Part shown: in pieces, positions 56,375 to 64,000 of the stretch
Numbering within the stretch: the first letter of the stretch is position 1
Layout: every line of letters begins with the position of its first letter
Assembly (NCBI GenBank): GCA_910588125.1
Contig: CAJUPI010000002.1
Location: forward strand, 62,001-126,000
DNA: 64,000 nt
From: an uncultured Lachnospiraceae bacterium
Lineage (GTDB): Bacteria; Bacillota; Clostridia; Lachnospirales; Lachnospiraceae
Direction: 5' to 3'
The notes under the pieces: model-generated
Told to the model about the DNA's origin: nothing
Seen by the model: the letters and a program-made list of their open reading frames with translations, nothing else
Databases searched by the model: none
Position numbers and translations under genes: made by a program

Positions 56375-57079
56375 ATGAATAGAAGACGGGTATTTTTAAA
56401 ACTGAGCGGAGAAGCGCTGGCTGGCCATAAGAAGACGGGATTTGATGAGGATACGGTCAAAGAGGTGGCTCGTCAGGTGAAGCTGTCTGTCGATTTGGGG
56501 ATTCAGGTAGGAATCGTGATTGGTGGTGGTAATTTCTGGCGGGGACGCACCAGTGAGGCGATTGACCGCACGAAGGCGGATCAGATCGGGATGCTGGCGA
56601 CAGTGATGAACTGTATTTATGTGTCAGAGATTTTCCGGAATGCCGGGATGATGACCCAGATTTTGACGCCTTTTGAGTGTGGCTCCATGACCAAGCTTTT
56701 TTCCAAGGATCGGGCGAATAAATATTTTGCAAGAGGTATGGTAGTATTTTTTGCCGGCGGTACGGGGCATCCCTATTTTTCTACGGATACGGGGATCACT
56801 TTGCGGGCTGTTGAGATGGATGCCGATTGTATTTTGCTGGCAAAGTCCATTGATGGAGTATATGACAGTGATCCGGCGAAGAATCCGCAGGCGAAGCGTT
56901 ATGACACGATCTCTATTCAGGAGGTTATCGATAAAAAACTGGCTGTGGTGGATTTGACAGCCTCTATCATGTGCCTGGAGCATAAGATGCCCATGGCAGT
57001 ATTCGATCTGAACGAAAAAGACAGTATTGCCAATGCTATGCAGGGAAAAATCAACGGTACGACAGTGACCGTGGAATAA
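56375..57079 (+). CDS. pyrH: UMP kinase
   Basis: A 234-residue bacterial UMP kinase, making UDP from UMP for RNA and cell-wall precursors. Motifs: VFLKLSGEALAGHKKTGFD, QVGIVIGGGNFWRG, DQIGMLATVMNCIY and FFAGGTGHPYFSTDTGITLR, with the late VDLTASIMCLEH. Length is normal. It opens the conserved run pyrH-frr-uppS-cdsA-dxr-rseP-ispG-polC; frr follows after 12 bases. The usual upstream genes rpsB-tsf are not adjacent here; hscC and its partner lie there instead. Confidence 0.97.
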   Translation: MNRRRVFLKLSGEALAGHKKTGFDEDTVKEVARQVKLSVDLGIQVGIVIGGGNFWRGRTSEAIDRTKADQIGMLATVMNCIYVSEIFRNAGMMTQILTPFECGSMTKLFSKDRANKYFARGMVVFFAGGTGHPYFSTDTGITLRAVEMDADCILLAKSIDGVYDSDPAKNPQAKRYDTISIQEVIDKKLAVVDLTASIMCLEHKMPMAVFDLNEKDSIANAMQGKINGTTVTVE

Positions 57080-57091
57080 CAGGAGGGGAAT

Positions 57092-57646
57092 ATGCAGGAA
57101 CAATTAAAAATGTATGAGGACAAGATGAACAAATCTTTGGAGGTATTGCTGGGAGATTTTGCTACTGTGCGCGCGGGACGTGCCAATCCACACGTATTGG
57201 ACAAGATCAAAGTGGATTATTATGGCACGCCAACGCCGATCCAGCAGGTAGGCAATATCAATATTCCGGAGGCAAGGATGATTGTGATCCAGCCCTGGGA
57301 GAAAAGCCTGTTAAAGGCAATCGAGAAAGCAATCAATATGTCTGATTTGGGAATCCATCCTACCAATGATGGCAATGTGATCCGCCTGGTATTTCCGGAA
57401 CTGACGGAGGAGCGCAGAAAGGATCTGGCAAAGGATATCAAGAAGAAGGGGGAGGGCGCTAAGGTGGCGGTCCGCAATATCCGCCGGGATGCCAATGAGA
57501 CATTTAAGAAGATGGAGAAATCAGGTGAGATGTCGGAGGATGATTTGAAATTGGGGACAGAGAAGATTCAGAAGCTCACGGATAAGATGATAGATAAGAT
57601 TGACGCGGCAGTAGAGGAAAAGACAAAGGAGATCATGACGGTATAG
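57092..57646 (+). CDS. frr: Ribosome recycling factor
   Basis: A 184-residue factor that splits post-termination ribosomes together with EF-G. Signatures are EDKMNKSLEVLLGDFATVRAG, broken after this length, ILDKIKVDYYGTPTPIQQVG (here VLDKIKV), and VRNIRRDANETFKKMEKSGE. Length and order match the family exactly. GGAGGGG precedes ATG 57092. A stem-loop before uppS may tune readthrough. Confidence 0.97.
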   Translation: MQEQLKMYEDKMNKSLEVLLGDFATVRAGRANPHVLDKIKVDYYGTPTPIQQVGNINIPEARMIVIQPWEKSLLKAIEKAINMSDLGIHPTNDGNVIRLVFPELTEERRKDLAKDIKKKGEGAKVAVRNIRRDANETFKKMEKSGEMSEDDLKLGTEKIQKLTDKMIDKIDAAVEEKTKEIMTV

Positions 57647-57672
57647 CAGTTAAGAAAATCATCAGAAATGGG

Positions 57673-57700
57673 GGGACAGGGGTATCTATATTCCTGTCCC
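57673..57700 (+). other. Hairpin between frr and uppS
   Basis: GGGACAGG at 57673-57680 pairs with CCTGTCCC at 57693-57700 around a 12-base loop. No T-tract follows, so partial attenuation or mRNA processing is more likely than full termination. Confidence 0.55.
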
Positions 57701-57724
57701 ATTATTGCGATTAGGGAGGAAAAG

Positions 57725-58447
57725 ATGGAAAAAGAACGGGAAGGAATGGTAATTCCCAGGCATGTAGCATTGATTTTGGACGGGAATGGCCGTTGGGCGA
57801 AAAAGCGAGGATTCCCGCGCACAATGGGACATAAGGAGGGCTGCAAAACGGTAGAGAAGACGGTGGAAATTGCAGCGCGGATGGGAATTGAATATTTGAC
57901 GGTATACGGATTTTCCACAGAGAACTGGAAACGTTCGGCGGAAGAGGTAGGAGCTCTGATGCAGCTTTTCCGTTATTATATGGTGCGCCTTTTGAAGATA
58001 GCTTCGGCGAATAATGTGCGGGTGCGGATGATCGGAGATCGAAACCGGTTTGATAAAGACATTATTGAGGGGATTAATCGCCTGGAGTCGGAGACAAAGG
58101 AGAATACCGGGCTGACCTTTGTGATTGCGGTAAATTATGGCGGCCGGGATGAGATTGTCCGGGCAGTGCGGCATCTTTTAGCCGATTACCAGGCAGGTGT
58201 GATTCAGGCGGACGGGATTACGGAGACGTTGTTGGCTTCCTATCTGGATACGGCTGATATGCCGGATCCGGATCTCTTGATTCGGACCAGCGGGGAGATC
58301 CGTCTCTCTAATTACTTATTATGGCAGCTGGCTTATACAGAGATTTATGTGACGGATTGCCTGTGGCCGGATTTTAATAAAGAGGAATTGGAAAAGGCAA
58401 TCCTGGCGTATAATAAACGGGAACGGAGATTTGGCGGGATCAAGTAA
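57725..58447 (+). CDS. uppS: Undecaprenyl diphosphate synthase (cis-prenyltransferase)
   Basis: A 240-residue enzyme that makes the C55 lipid carrier for cell-wall synthesis from FPP and IPP. Motifs: VALILDGNGRWAKKRG with the Mg-binding Asp, GHKEGCKTVEKTVE, LTVYGFSTENWKRS, and the C-terminal DLLIRTSGEIRLSNYLLWQL and WPDFNKEEL. ATG 57725 is chosen as it follows AGGGAGGA and gives a normal length; an upstream frame extends through the hairpin and is not coding. Confidence 0.96.
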   Translation: MEKEREGMVIPRHVALILDGNGRWAKKRGFPRTMGHKEGCKTVEKTVEIAARMGIEYLTVYGFSTENWKRSAEEVGALMQLFRYYMVRLLKIASANNVRVRMIGDRNRFDKDIIEGINRLESETKENTGLTFVIAVNYGGRDEIVRAVRHLLADYQAGVIQADGITETLLASYLDTADMPDPDLLIRTSGEIRLSNYLLWQLAYTEIYVTDCLWPDFNKEELEKAILAYNKRERRFGGIK

Positions 58448-58465
58448 CGAAAAGGGGGAGTCTGA

Positions 58466-59266
58466 ATGTTTGGAAAACGTCTGATTAGTGGTATTATTCT
58501 GGTCATTCTTGCTATTCTAATAGTAGGGAGAGGCGGGGTGCTCCTTTATGTAACAGCGGGACTGATTTCGCTTATGGCATTGTTTGAATTATACCGCGTT
58601 ATGAAGATTGAAAAAAATCCCCTGGGGCTGGTGGGATATCTGACAGCAGTTGCTTATTATGGGCTGGTGTGGTATGAAGGCCAGCAGTATGTGATTTTAA
58701 TGGCGATTGCTGCATTGATGCTTTTGATGGGAATCTATGTATTCACATTCCCCAAATACCGGACGGAGGAGGTGACCATAGCATTTTTCGGCGTGTTTTA
58801 TGCTGCAGTGATGCTTTCCTATCTCTATCAGGTACGGGCGATGACGGACGGGATTTATCTGGTTTGGCTGATCTTTTTTAGCTCCTGGGGATGTGATACG
58901 TGCGCATATTGTGCCGGGATGTTGTTCGGAAAGCACAAGCTGGTGCCGGTTTTAAGCCCCAAGAAGACGATTGAGGGGGCAGTCGGCGGCGTAGTGGGGG
59001 CCGCGCTTTTGGGCTATGGTTTTGCCTGTGTGTACGGCGGGAAGATGATAGCTGTGGGGAATCCCCGGGTGGCCTGTGCCCTGGCCTGTGCAATCGCAGC
59101 AGTGATTTCTCAGGTGGGAGATCTGGCGGCGTCAGCGATTAAAAGGAATCATGACATCAAGGATTATGGACATTTAATCCCGGGACATGGGGGAATCTTG
59201 GATCGTTTTGACAGTATGTTGTTTACAGCGCCGGCTATTTATTTTGCAGTGACATTTTTGCGGTGA
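58466..59266 (+). CDS. cdsA: Phosphatidate cytidylyltransferase
   Basis: A 266-residue membrane enzyme that makes CDP-diacylglycerol from phosphatidate and CTP. About eight hydrophobic segments are seen; the signature SAIKRNHDIKDYGHLIPGHG followed by GILDRFDSMLF lies at the C-terminus, and SSWGCDTCAYCAGMLFGKHK with LSPKKTIEGAVGG in the middle. RBS AAAGGGGGAG precedes ATG 58466. It is placed between uppS and dxr as in many Firmicutes. Confidence 0.96.
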   Translation: MFGKRLISGIILVILAILIVGRGGVLLYVTAGLISLMALFELYRVMKIEKNPLGLVGYLTAVAYYGLVWYEGQQYVILMAIAALMLLMGIYVFTFPKYRTEEVTIAFFGVFYAAVMLSYLYQVRAMTDGIYLVWLIFFSSWGCDTCAYCAGMLFGKHKLVPVLSPKKTIEGAVGGVVGAALLGYGFACVYGGKMIAVGNPRVACALACAIAAVISQVGDLAASAIKRNHDIKDYGHLIPGHGGILDRFDSMLFTAPAIYFAVTFLR

Positions 59267-59295
59267 TGGATTTGGCGACAGAGGAGGAAATATTT

Positions 59296-60438
59296 GTGAG
59301 AAAGATAGCGATACTTGGTTCCACCGGCTCTATCGGAACTCAGACGCTGGAGGTAGTGGAGCAAAATCCGGATCTCCAGGTGACAGCTTTGGCGGCAGGA
59401 GGGAATGTACGGCTGATGGAGCAGCAGATCCGAAAATTCCGGCCCTCTCTGGCCTGTATGGGAGATGAGGAGAAAGCGCGGGAACTCCAGGCATTGACAG
59501 TAGATCTGGAGGTGCGGATCACTGCCGGTATGGAGGGGCTTTTGGAGGTGGCCACGCAGCCACAGTCAGATATTCTGGTGACAGCGATTGTGGGGATGAT
59601 TGGCATCCGTCCGACGATTGCTGCTCTAGAAGCAGGGAAGGATATTGCCCTGGCAAATAAAGAGACGTTGGTGACGGCCGGTCATATTATTATGCCTCTG
59701 GCTAAGCAGCAAAAGGTGCGGATTTTACCGGTAGACAGTGAACACAGTGCGATATTCCAGTGCCTGAACGGAGAGGATTCGCGGGCAATTCATAAGATTC
59801 TTCTGACAGCATCCGGGGGGCCCTTTCGGGGATGGAAAAAAGAGCAGCTGGCCGGGGTGCAGGTAGAGGATGCCCTGAAGCATCCCAATTGGAGCATGGG
59901 AAGGAAAATCACCATTGATTCTTCAACGATGGTCAATAAAGGGCTTGAAGTGATGGAGGCGAAGTGGCTGTTCGGTGTGGAGTTAGAGCAGGTACAGGTG
60001 GTGGTGCAGCCCCAGAGCGTGATTCATTCGATGGTAGAGTTTGAGGATGGCGCAGTGATGGCGCAGTTAGGGGCACCGGATATGAGATTGCCGATTCAGT
60101 ATGCACTCTGTTATCCGCAGAGGAGATATCTGCCAGGGGAACGGCTGGATTTTACAAAGCTAAAGAATATTTCCTTTGAGGTGCCGGATCCGGAGGTTTT
60201 TCGGGGGTTGGCGCTGGCCTATGATGCCGGAAGGCGGGGCGGTTCGATGCCAACCGTATATAATGCGGCCAATGAGTATGCGGTGGCAGCATTTTTGGCA
60301 AGAAAGATTTCTTATCCCACAATTGTGGAGATGATTGAGCGTGCTATGGAGCACCACAGGTTTGTGGAGCAGCCGGGAGTGGAGGAAATTCTGGCTGCGG
60401 AGCGGGAAACCTATGAATATTTAGAAAGCAGGTGGTAG
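59296..60438 (+). CDS. dxr: 1-deoxy-D-xylulose 5-phosphate reductoisomerase
   Basis: A 380-residue NADPH-dependent enzyme of the MEP isoprenoid pathway. Motifs: KIAILGSTGSIGTQTLEVV for NADPH, IALANKETLVTAG, PVDSEHSAIFQCL with metal ligands, and TASGGPFRGW and HPNWSMGRKITIDSSTMVN. GTG 59296 is chosen because GAGGAGG (59281-59287) lies eight bases upstream and the protein then begins at the nucleotide fold; in-frame codons at 59263 and 59266 overlap cdsA and have no site. ispG of the same pathway is two genes on. Confidence 0.96.
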   Translation: MRKIAILGSTGSIGTQTLEVVEQNPDLQVTALAAGGNVRLMEQQIRKFRPSLACMGDEEKARELQALTVDLEVRITAGMEGLLEVATQPQSDILVTAIVGMIGIRPTIAALEAGKDIALANKETLVTAGHIIMPLAKQQKVRILPVDSEHSAIFQCLNGEDSRAIHKILLTASGGPFRGWKKEQLAGVQVEDALKHPNWSMGRKITIDSSTMVNKGLEVMEAKWLFGVELEQVQVVVQPQSVIHSMVEFEDGAVMAQLGAPDMRLPIQYALCYPQRRYLPGERLDFTKLKNISFEVPDPEVFRGLALAYDAGRRGGSMPTVYNAANEYAVAAFLARKISYPTIVEMIERAMEHHRFVEQPGVEEILAAERETYEYLESRW

Positions 60439-60439
60439 T

Positions 60440-61546
60440 TTGCTGTATATTCTGGCAGGGATACTGTTATTTGGAGTGATTGTTCTGGTTCATGAGTTCG
60501 GGCATTTCCTGCTCGCGAAGCTGAATGGAATTGGCGTGGTGGAGTTTTCTATCGGTATGGGCCCGCGGTTGTGCAGCTTTGTGCGGGGAGATACCCGATA
60601 TTCCATCAAGTGCCTGCCTTTTGGCGGTTCTTGTATGATGGTCGGGGAGGATGCGGATAATCCGGATCCCACTGCTTTTAACAATAAGTCTGTGTGGGCG
60701 AGGATTTCAGTCATCGCAGCAGGTCCGGTGTTTAATTTGATTTTGGCCTTGTTGTGTGCCATGGTCATAGTGGCGCAGGTAGGACACGATCTTCCGGTAT
60801 TGTACGATATTGTGGAAGGTTCTCCGGCTGATCGTGCCGGGCTTTTGCCGGGAGATGAATTGATTCGGATCAACAATCGGAAAATATCATCGCGGCGGGA
60901 TGTATCCTTGTATCTCATGGCACATCCGGGGGAGCCGTTGACCATACATTATAAGCGGCTGCCGGAGACATCACAGGGACTGTTGTCAGAAGAACAGGAG
61001 CCGGAAAAACAGCAGACACAGGGAATTGCCTCGGAGCATGTGGCGGAGCTGGTGCCGGAGTACAGTGAGGAATATCAGTCCTACATGATGGGAGTCAGCT
61101 TCATGGGAAATTATAAAAAGGCGGGAAATCCTCTCGAATTTTTGAATTACAGCCTTTATGAAGTGAAGTATTGTATTGTCACGACGATTGACGGACTGGG
61201 GATGCTATTTAGGGGACAAATGAAGGTAGAGGATTCGGTGACCGGGCCGGTTGGAATCGTCAGCATGGTGGGGGAGACCATCGAGGAAGGGCAGAAGAGC
61301 GGCGCTGCCGTACTTTTAAATATTATTGCCACCTGGGGCCTGCTCTTAAGTGCAACCCTGGGAATTATGAACCTGCTGCCGATACCGGCGCTGGACGGCG
61401 GGCGGTTGCTGTTTCTCTTGATTGAGCTTTTGCGTGGACGCCCGGTGGATCCGGAGAAGGAAGGCATGGTCCACGCGGCAGGGATGGCCCTGCTGATGAT
61501 GCTGATGGTGCTAGTGTTGTTTAACGATATTCGGAAGCTGATGTAA
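60440..61546 (+). CDS. rseP: RIP metalloprotease RseP (site-2 protease)
   Basis: A 368-residue membrane zinc protease that cuts within membranes, for example anti-sigma factors. The zinc motif HEFGH lies in the first helix (VIVLVHEFGHFLLAKLNG), a PDZ domain in the middle (LYDIVEGSPADRAGLLPGDE), and the third zinc ligand in NLLPIPALDGGRLL near the end. The start is TTG 60440, one base after the dxr stop with AGGTGG upstream; the family start fits. A ~40-residue polar insert follows the PDZ domain. Confidence 0.93.
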   Translation: MLYILAGILLFGVIVLVHEFGHFLLAKLNGIGVVEFSIGMGPRLCSFVRGDTRYSIKCLPFGGSCMMVGEDADNPDPTAFNNKSVWARISVIAAGPVFNLILALLCAMVIVAQVGHDLPVLYDIVEGSPADRAGLLPGDELIRINNRKISSRRDVSLYLMAHPGEPLTIHYKRLPETSQGLLSEEQEPEKQQTQGIASEHVAELVPEYSEEYQSYMMGVSFMGNYKKAGNPLEFLNYSLYEVKYCIVTTIDGLGMLFRGQMKVEDSVTGPVGIVSMVGETIEEGQKSGAAVLLNIIATWGLLLSATLGIMNLLPIPALDGGRLLFLLIELLRGRPVDPEKEGMVHAAGMALLMMLMVLVLFNDIRKLM

Positions 61547-61549
61547 AGG

Positions 61550-61600
61550 AAAGGGCGCAGACGGTTTGATATTATGTGGGATCATGTGTTTGCGTCCTTT
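61550..61600 (+). other. Stem-loop between rseP and ispG
   Basis: AAAGGGCGCA at 61550-61559 pairs with TGCGTCCTTT at 61591-61600 (one G-U pair) around a 31-base loop. No T-tract follows. It is a weak terminator or processing hairpin within the isoprenoid run. Confidence 0.4.
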
Positions 61601-61643
61601 AAATTAAGAGGCTGACAAACAATAAAACAGGGAGAAGACAACG

Positions 61644-62711
61644 ATGAGCCGAATGAGGACAAAGGAAGTACAGATTGGCAGCCGGGTAATCGGCGGGGGG
61701 CATCCGATTTTAATTCAGTCCATGTGTAATACGCGGACAGAGGATGCAGCGGCGACGGTCGCTCAGATTTTGCGCCTGGAGCAGGCCGGCTGTGAGATTA
61801 TCCGGGTGGCGGTGCCAACTATGGAGGCAGCAGAGAGCCTGCGGATGATAAAGAAGCAGATTCATATTCCGTTGGTGGCGGACATTCATTTTGATTACCG
61901 GCTGGCGATCGCTGCCATCGAATGCGGCGCAGATAAGATACGGATCAATCCGGGTAACATCGGCAGCGAGGAACGGGTGCGGGCAGTCGTAAAGAAGGCG
62001 CGGGAGTATGGAGTGCCGATCCGGGTGGGGGTGAACAGCGGATCCCTGGAAAAGGCTTTGATTGAGAAGTATGGTGGCGTTACAGCAGAGGGACTGGTAG
62101 AGAGTGCGTTGGATAAGGTGGCCTGGATTGAACGGATGGAGTATGATAATCTGGTGATCAGTATCAAATCGTCGGATGTGATGATGTGTGTGCAGGCGCA
62201 TGAGCAGATTAGCAAAAAGACGCATTGCCCATTGCATGTAGGAATCACGGAGGCCGGGACGGTAACAGCCGGGAATATCAAGTCAGCCATAGGTCTGGGA
62301 TTAATTTTAAATCAGGGAATCGGAGATACGATCCGGGTATCGCTGACGGGAGATCCGCTGGAAGAAATCCGGTCGGCAAAGCTGATTTTACGGACTCTTG
62401 GCCTGCGGACAGGCGGGATTGAGGTGGTTTCCTGCCCGACCTGTGGACGGACCCGGATCGATCTGATCGGACTGGCCGGACAAGTGGAAAATATGGTCGC
62501 GGAATTTGATAATCTGGATTTGAAGGTAGCGGTGATGGGGTGTGTGGTGAATGGACCAGGAGAGGCAAAGGAAGCGGATCTGGGAATTGCCGGAGGAATC
62601 GGAGAAGGGCTGTTATTCCGAAAAGGAGAGATCGTCCGCAAAATGCCGGAAAGCGAGCTGCTGCCGGCGCTGCGGGAAGAATTGATGAAGCTGTCGGCAG
62701 AGAAGCTTTAG
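61644..62711 (+). CDS. ispG: 4-hydroxy-3-methylbut-2-enyl diphosphate synthase (flavodoxin/ferredoxin-dependent)
   Basis: A 355-residue 4Fe-4S enzyme of the MEP pathway that makes HMBPP from MEcPP. Signatures: IQSMCNTRTEDAAATVAQI, PLVADIHFDYRLAIAAIE, DKIRINPGNIGSEERV, and the Fe-S cysteines in VSCPTCGRTRIDL and VMGCVVNGPGEAKEADLG. RBS AGGGAG precedes ATG 61644. polC follows after nine bases. Confidence 0.97.
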   Translation: MSRMRTKEVQIGSRVIGGGHPILIQSMCNTRTEDAAATVAQILRLEQAGCEIIRVAVPTMEAAESLRMIKKQIHIPLVADIHFDYRLAIAAIECGADKIRINPGNIGSEERVRAVVKKAREYGVPIRVGVNSGSLEKALIEKYGGVTAEGLVESALDKVAWIERMEYDNLVISIKSSDVMMCVQAHEQISKKTHCPLHVGITEAGTVTAGNIKSAIGLGLILNQGIGDTIRVSLTGDPLEEIRSAKLILRTLGLRTGGIEVVSCPTCGRTRIDLIGLAGQVENMVAEFDNLDLKVAVMGCVVNGPGEAKEADLGIAGGIGEGLLFRKGEIVRKMPESELLPALREELMKLSAEKL

Positions 62712-62720
62712 AAGGTCGGG

Positions 62721-64000
62721 ATGAAGATGAAGGGATTTTTGGAAGTATTTCCGGGATTACATATGACGGAGCAAATGACAGAGCTGCTGGGGCTGGTGGA
62801 GGTGGAGAAGATATCCATGAACCGGAACAGGAGCTCTATCCGCATTGCGATTGTCAGCCCGCGTCTGATACATAAGAAGAATATTATGGATTTGGAGCAG
62901 GGAATCCGTGACCAGTTGTTTAAAGGGAAACGGATGGAGATAAGAATATTTGAAAAATACCGGCTTTCAGGTCAGTATACGCCAGAAAAGCTTCTCAAAG
63001 CATACCGGGACAGCCTTTTGCTGGAGTTGAAGCATTACAGTATTGTGGAATATACGATGTTCCGCAAGGCGGAGTTTTCGTTCCCTCAGCCGGATGTCAT
63101 GCGGATGACCATTGAGGATACAATGGTCAATAAAGAAAAAGCCGGGGAGTTGAAGCGAGTCCTGGAAAAGGTATTTCATGAGCGGTGCGGGTTGCCGGTG
63201 GAGATCCTGTTTGATTATGTGGAACCGGTACGGGCGAAGGCGGCGGTTGAGCGGGAGCTGTATGCCAAGCAGGAAGCGCAACGCATGACGGCTAAGGTAG
63301 CTCCGGTTTTGGGCCTGCATCTGGCGGAAGGGGCAGTGGCAAAAATACCAGCAGTGCCCTGGGAGGATGGGAGTAGTCAGGAAAGTGCCGGTAGGAATGG
63401 CAAGAGTGAAGTTAAAGTCCATAAAAATGGCGCCAGACAGGAGACAGAAGTCAAAAAGAGACAGGAAACGGAAGCCGGAAGAGGAAGCAACGGAGATGGA
63501 TCCGGCATTTCCAAAAAGGAAAACGGCATTTTGGGAGGAAGAGGCGAGAAGCGAAACGGCTCTAAGAAGGGGGACTGGAGTAACGGAGGTTACCGGCGCA
63601 AAGCAGATAATCCGGATGTGCTTTTTGGCCGGGATTTTGCAGATGATTTTATCGAGCTGGACAAACTGGAGGGTGAGATCGGAGAGGTGATTCTTCGCGG
63701 AAAGATTCTTGATAGAGAAAGCCGCCCGCTGCGCAATGGCAAGACAATTTTTATCTTCCATCTGACGGATTTTACCGATACGATCACAGTTAAAATGTTT
63801 GCGGATGAGAATACTCTGGAGGATATGGAAAATGCCATCAAGACCGGGAGCTTTGTCCGCTTGTGGGGGACGACAACGATCGACCGTTTTGACGGGGAGC
63901 TTTCGATCGGCTCGGTACGAGGAATTAAAAAGTGTGAGGATTTCACGGACAAGCGTTCGGATAACAGTCCGGTGAAACGGGTGGAGCTTCACTGCCATAC
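62721..64000 (+). CDS. polC: DNA polymerase III alpha subunit PolC, 5' part (runs off window)
   Basis: The first ~426 codons of the Gram-positive replicative polymerase; no stop occurs before the window end. The N-terminal domain starts MKMKGFLEVFPGLHM and contains IRIAIVSPRLIHKKNIM, followed by a polar, low-complexity linker (about residues 210-290, rich in K, E, G and S). The OB-fold region reads GEVILRGKILDRESRPLRNG and FIFHLTDFTDTITVKMF. The last bases encode VELHCHT, the start of the PHP domain into which the 3'-5' exonuclease is inserted. ATG 62721 with AAGG upstream is chosen; ATG 62727 is possible. Together with ispG and rseP it gives the conserved Clostridia order. Confidence 0.95.
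   Translation, partial: MKMKGFLEVFPGLHMTEQMTELLGLVEVEKISMNRNRSSIRIAIVSPRLIHKKNIMDLEQGIRDQLFKGKRMEIRIFEKYRLSGQYTPEKLLKAYRDSLLLELKHYSIVEYTMFRKAEFSFPQPDVMRMTIEDTMVNKEKAGELKRVLEKVFHERCGLPVEILFDYVEPVRAKAAVERELYAKQEAQRMTAKVAPVLGLHLAEGAVAKIPAVPWEDGSSQESAGRNGKSEVKVHKNGARQETEVKKRQETEAGRGSNGDGSGISKKENGILGGRGEKRNGSKKGDWSNGGYRRKADNPDVLFGRDFADDFIELDKLEGEIGEVILRGKILDRESRPLRNGKTIFIFHLTDFTDTITVKMFADENTLEDMENAIKTGSFVRLWGTTTIDRFDGELSIGSVRGIKKCEDFTDKRSDNSPVKRVELHCH

Noticed and set aside
62967..63998. Open frame of 343 codons antisense to polC
   Set aside because: PolC is clear on the plus strand and in the expected gene order.
1..64000. CRISPR array, prophage, rRNA or tRNA genes
   Set aside because: I saw no regularly spaced short direct repeats, no phage genes and no stable RNA gene by eye. 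A covariance-model scan would be needed to exclude small RNAs.

Overview
The window looks like chromosome from a Gram-positive anaerobe of the Clostridia, most likely a gut Lachnospiraceae. The reasons are strong GGAGG ribosome-binding sites, a PolC-type DNA polymerase, RecU, the dxr-rseP-ispG-polC gene order, short-form HisG with HisZ, a sodium-pumping biotin decarboxylase and a dense set of sugar ABC importers. I cannot name a species. No rRNA, tRNA, CRISPR array, prophage or transposase gene was seen.

Layout. 0-7.4 kb: an OmpR-type regulator on the minus strand, then an operon joining a large solute-binding lipoprotein and two sugar-type permeases to a coiled-coil HlyD-like adaptor and a lone MacB-type extracytoplasmic domain. 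7.4-9.2 kb: an M20 amidohydrolase and an alkyltransferase-like DNA repair protein without the acceptor cysteine. 9.2-18.2 kb: a two-component system divergent from an RND exporter (adaptor, pump, two TolC-like proteins), with 11-bp-phased repeats between them. 18.4-26.9 kb: a sugar or amino-sugar operon (two ROK kinases, importer, NagB-like, PfkB kinase, double-SIS protein). 27.2-32.9 kb: clpS-clpA-recU, a uracil-type permease, VanZ and a lone cobI. 33-34.4 kb: a PurF paralogue without the glutaminase cysteine, divergent from a DUF1266 membrane protein. 35.8-42 kb: the operon hisZGDBA-hisIE, the last gene carrying an extra HisF-like domain. 42-44.7 kb: pepT and a DD-carboxypeptidase. 44.8-50.3 kb: a decarboxylase cluster with two different carboxyltransferase subunits. 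50.4-52.1 kb: two very long palindromes flanking an acetyltransferase-VOC gene pair. 52.2-56.3 kb: nicotinamidase-like hydrolase, Sfp-type transferase, HscC-type Hsp70 and its J-protein. 56.3-64 kb: the housekeeping run pyrH-frr-uppS-cdsA-dxr-rseP-ispG-polC, cut by the window end.

The most unusual structure is the pair of 243- and 281-nt palindromes at 50416-50658 and 51865-52145. They share an inner core in opposite orientation, have unrelated but almost perfectly self-complementary outer arms, and bracket a two-gene cassette. A third palindrome of similar build but different core lies at 26911-27063. Other points of interest are the hybrid decarboxylase/transcarboxylase cluster, the HisF-like-HisI-HisE fusion with both catalytic aspartates lost, the PurF paralogue with Cys2 replaced by Gly, and the RND/TolC-like exporter in a presumed Gram-positive. 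All functions are inferred from sequence by eye; no database search was run.
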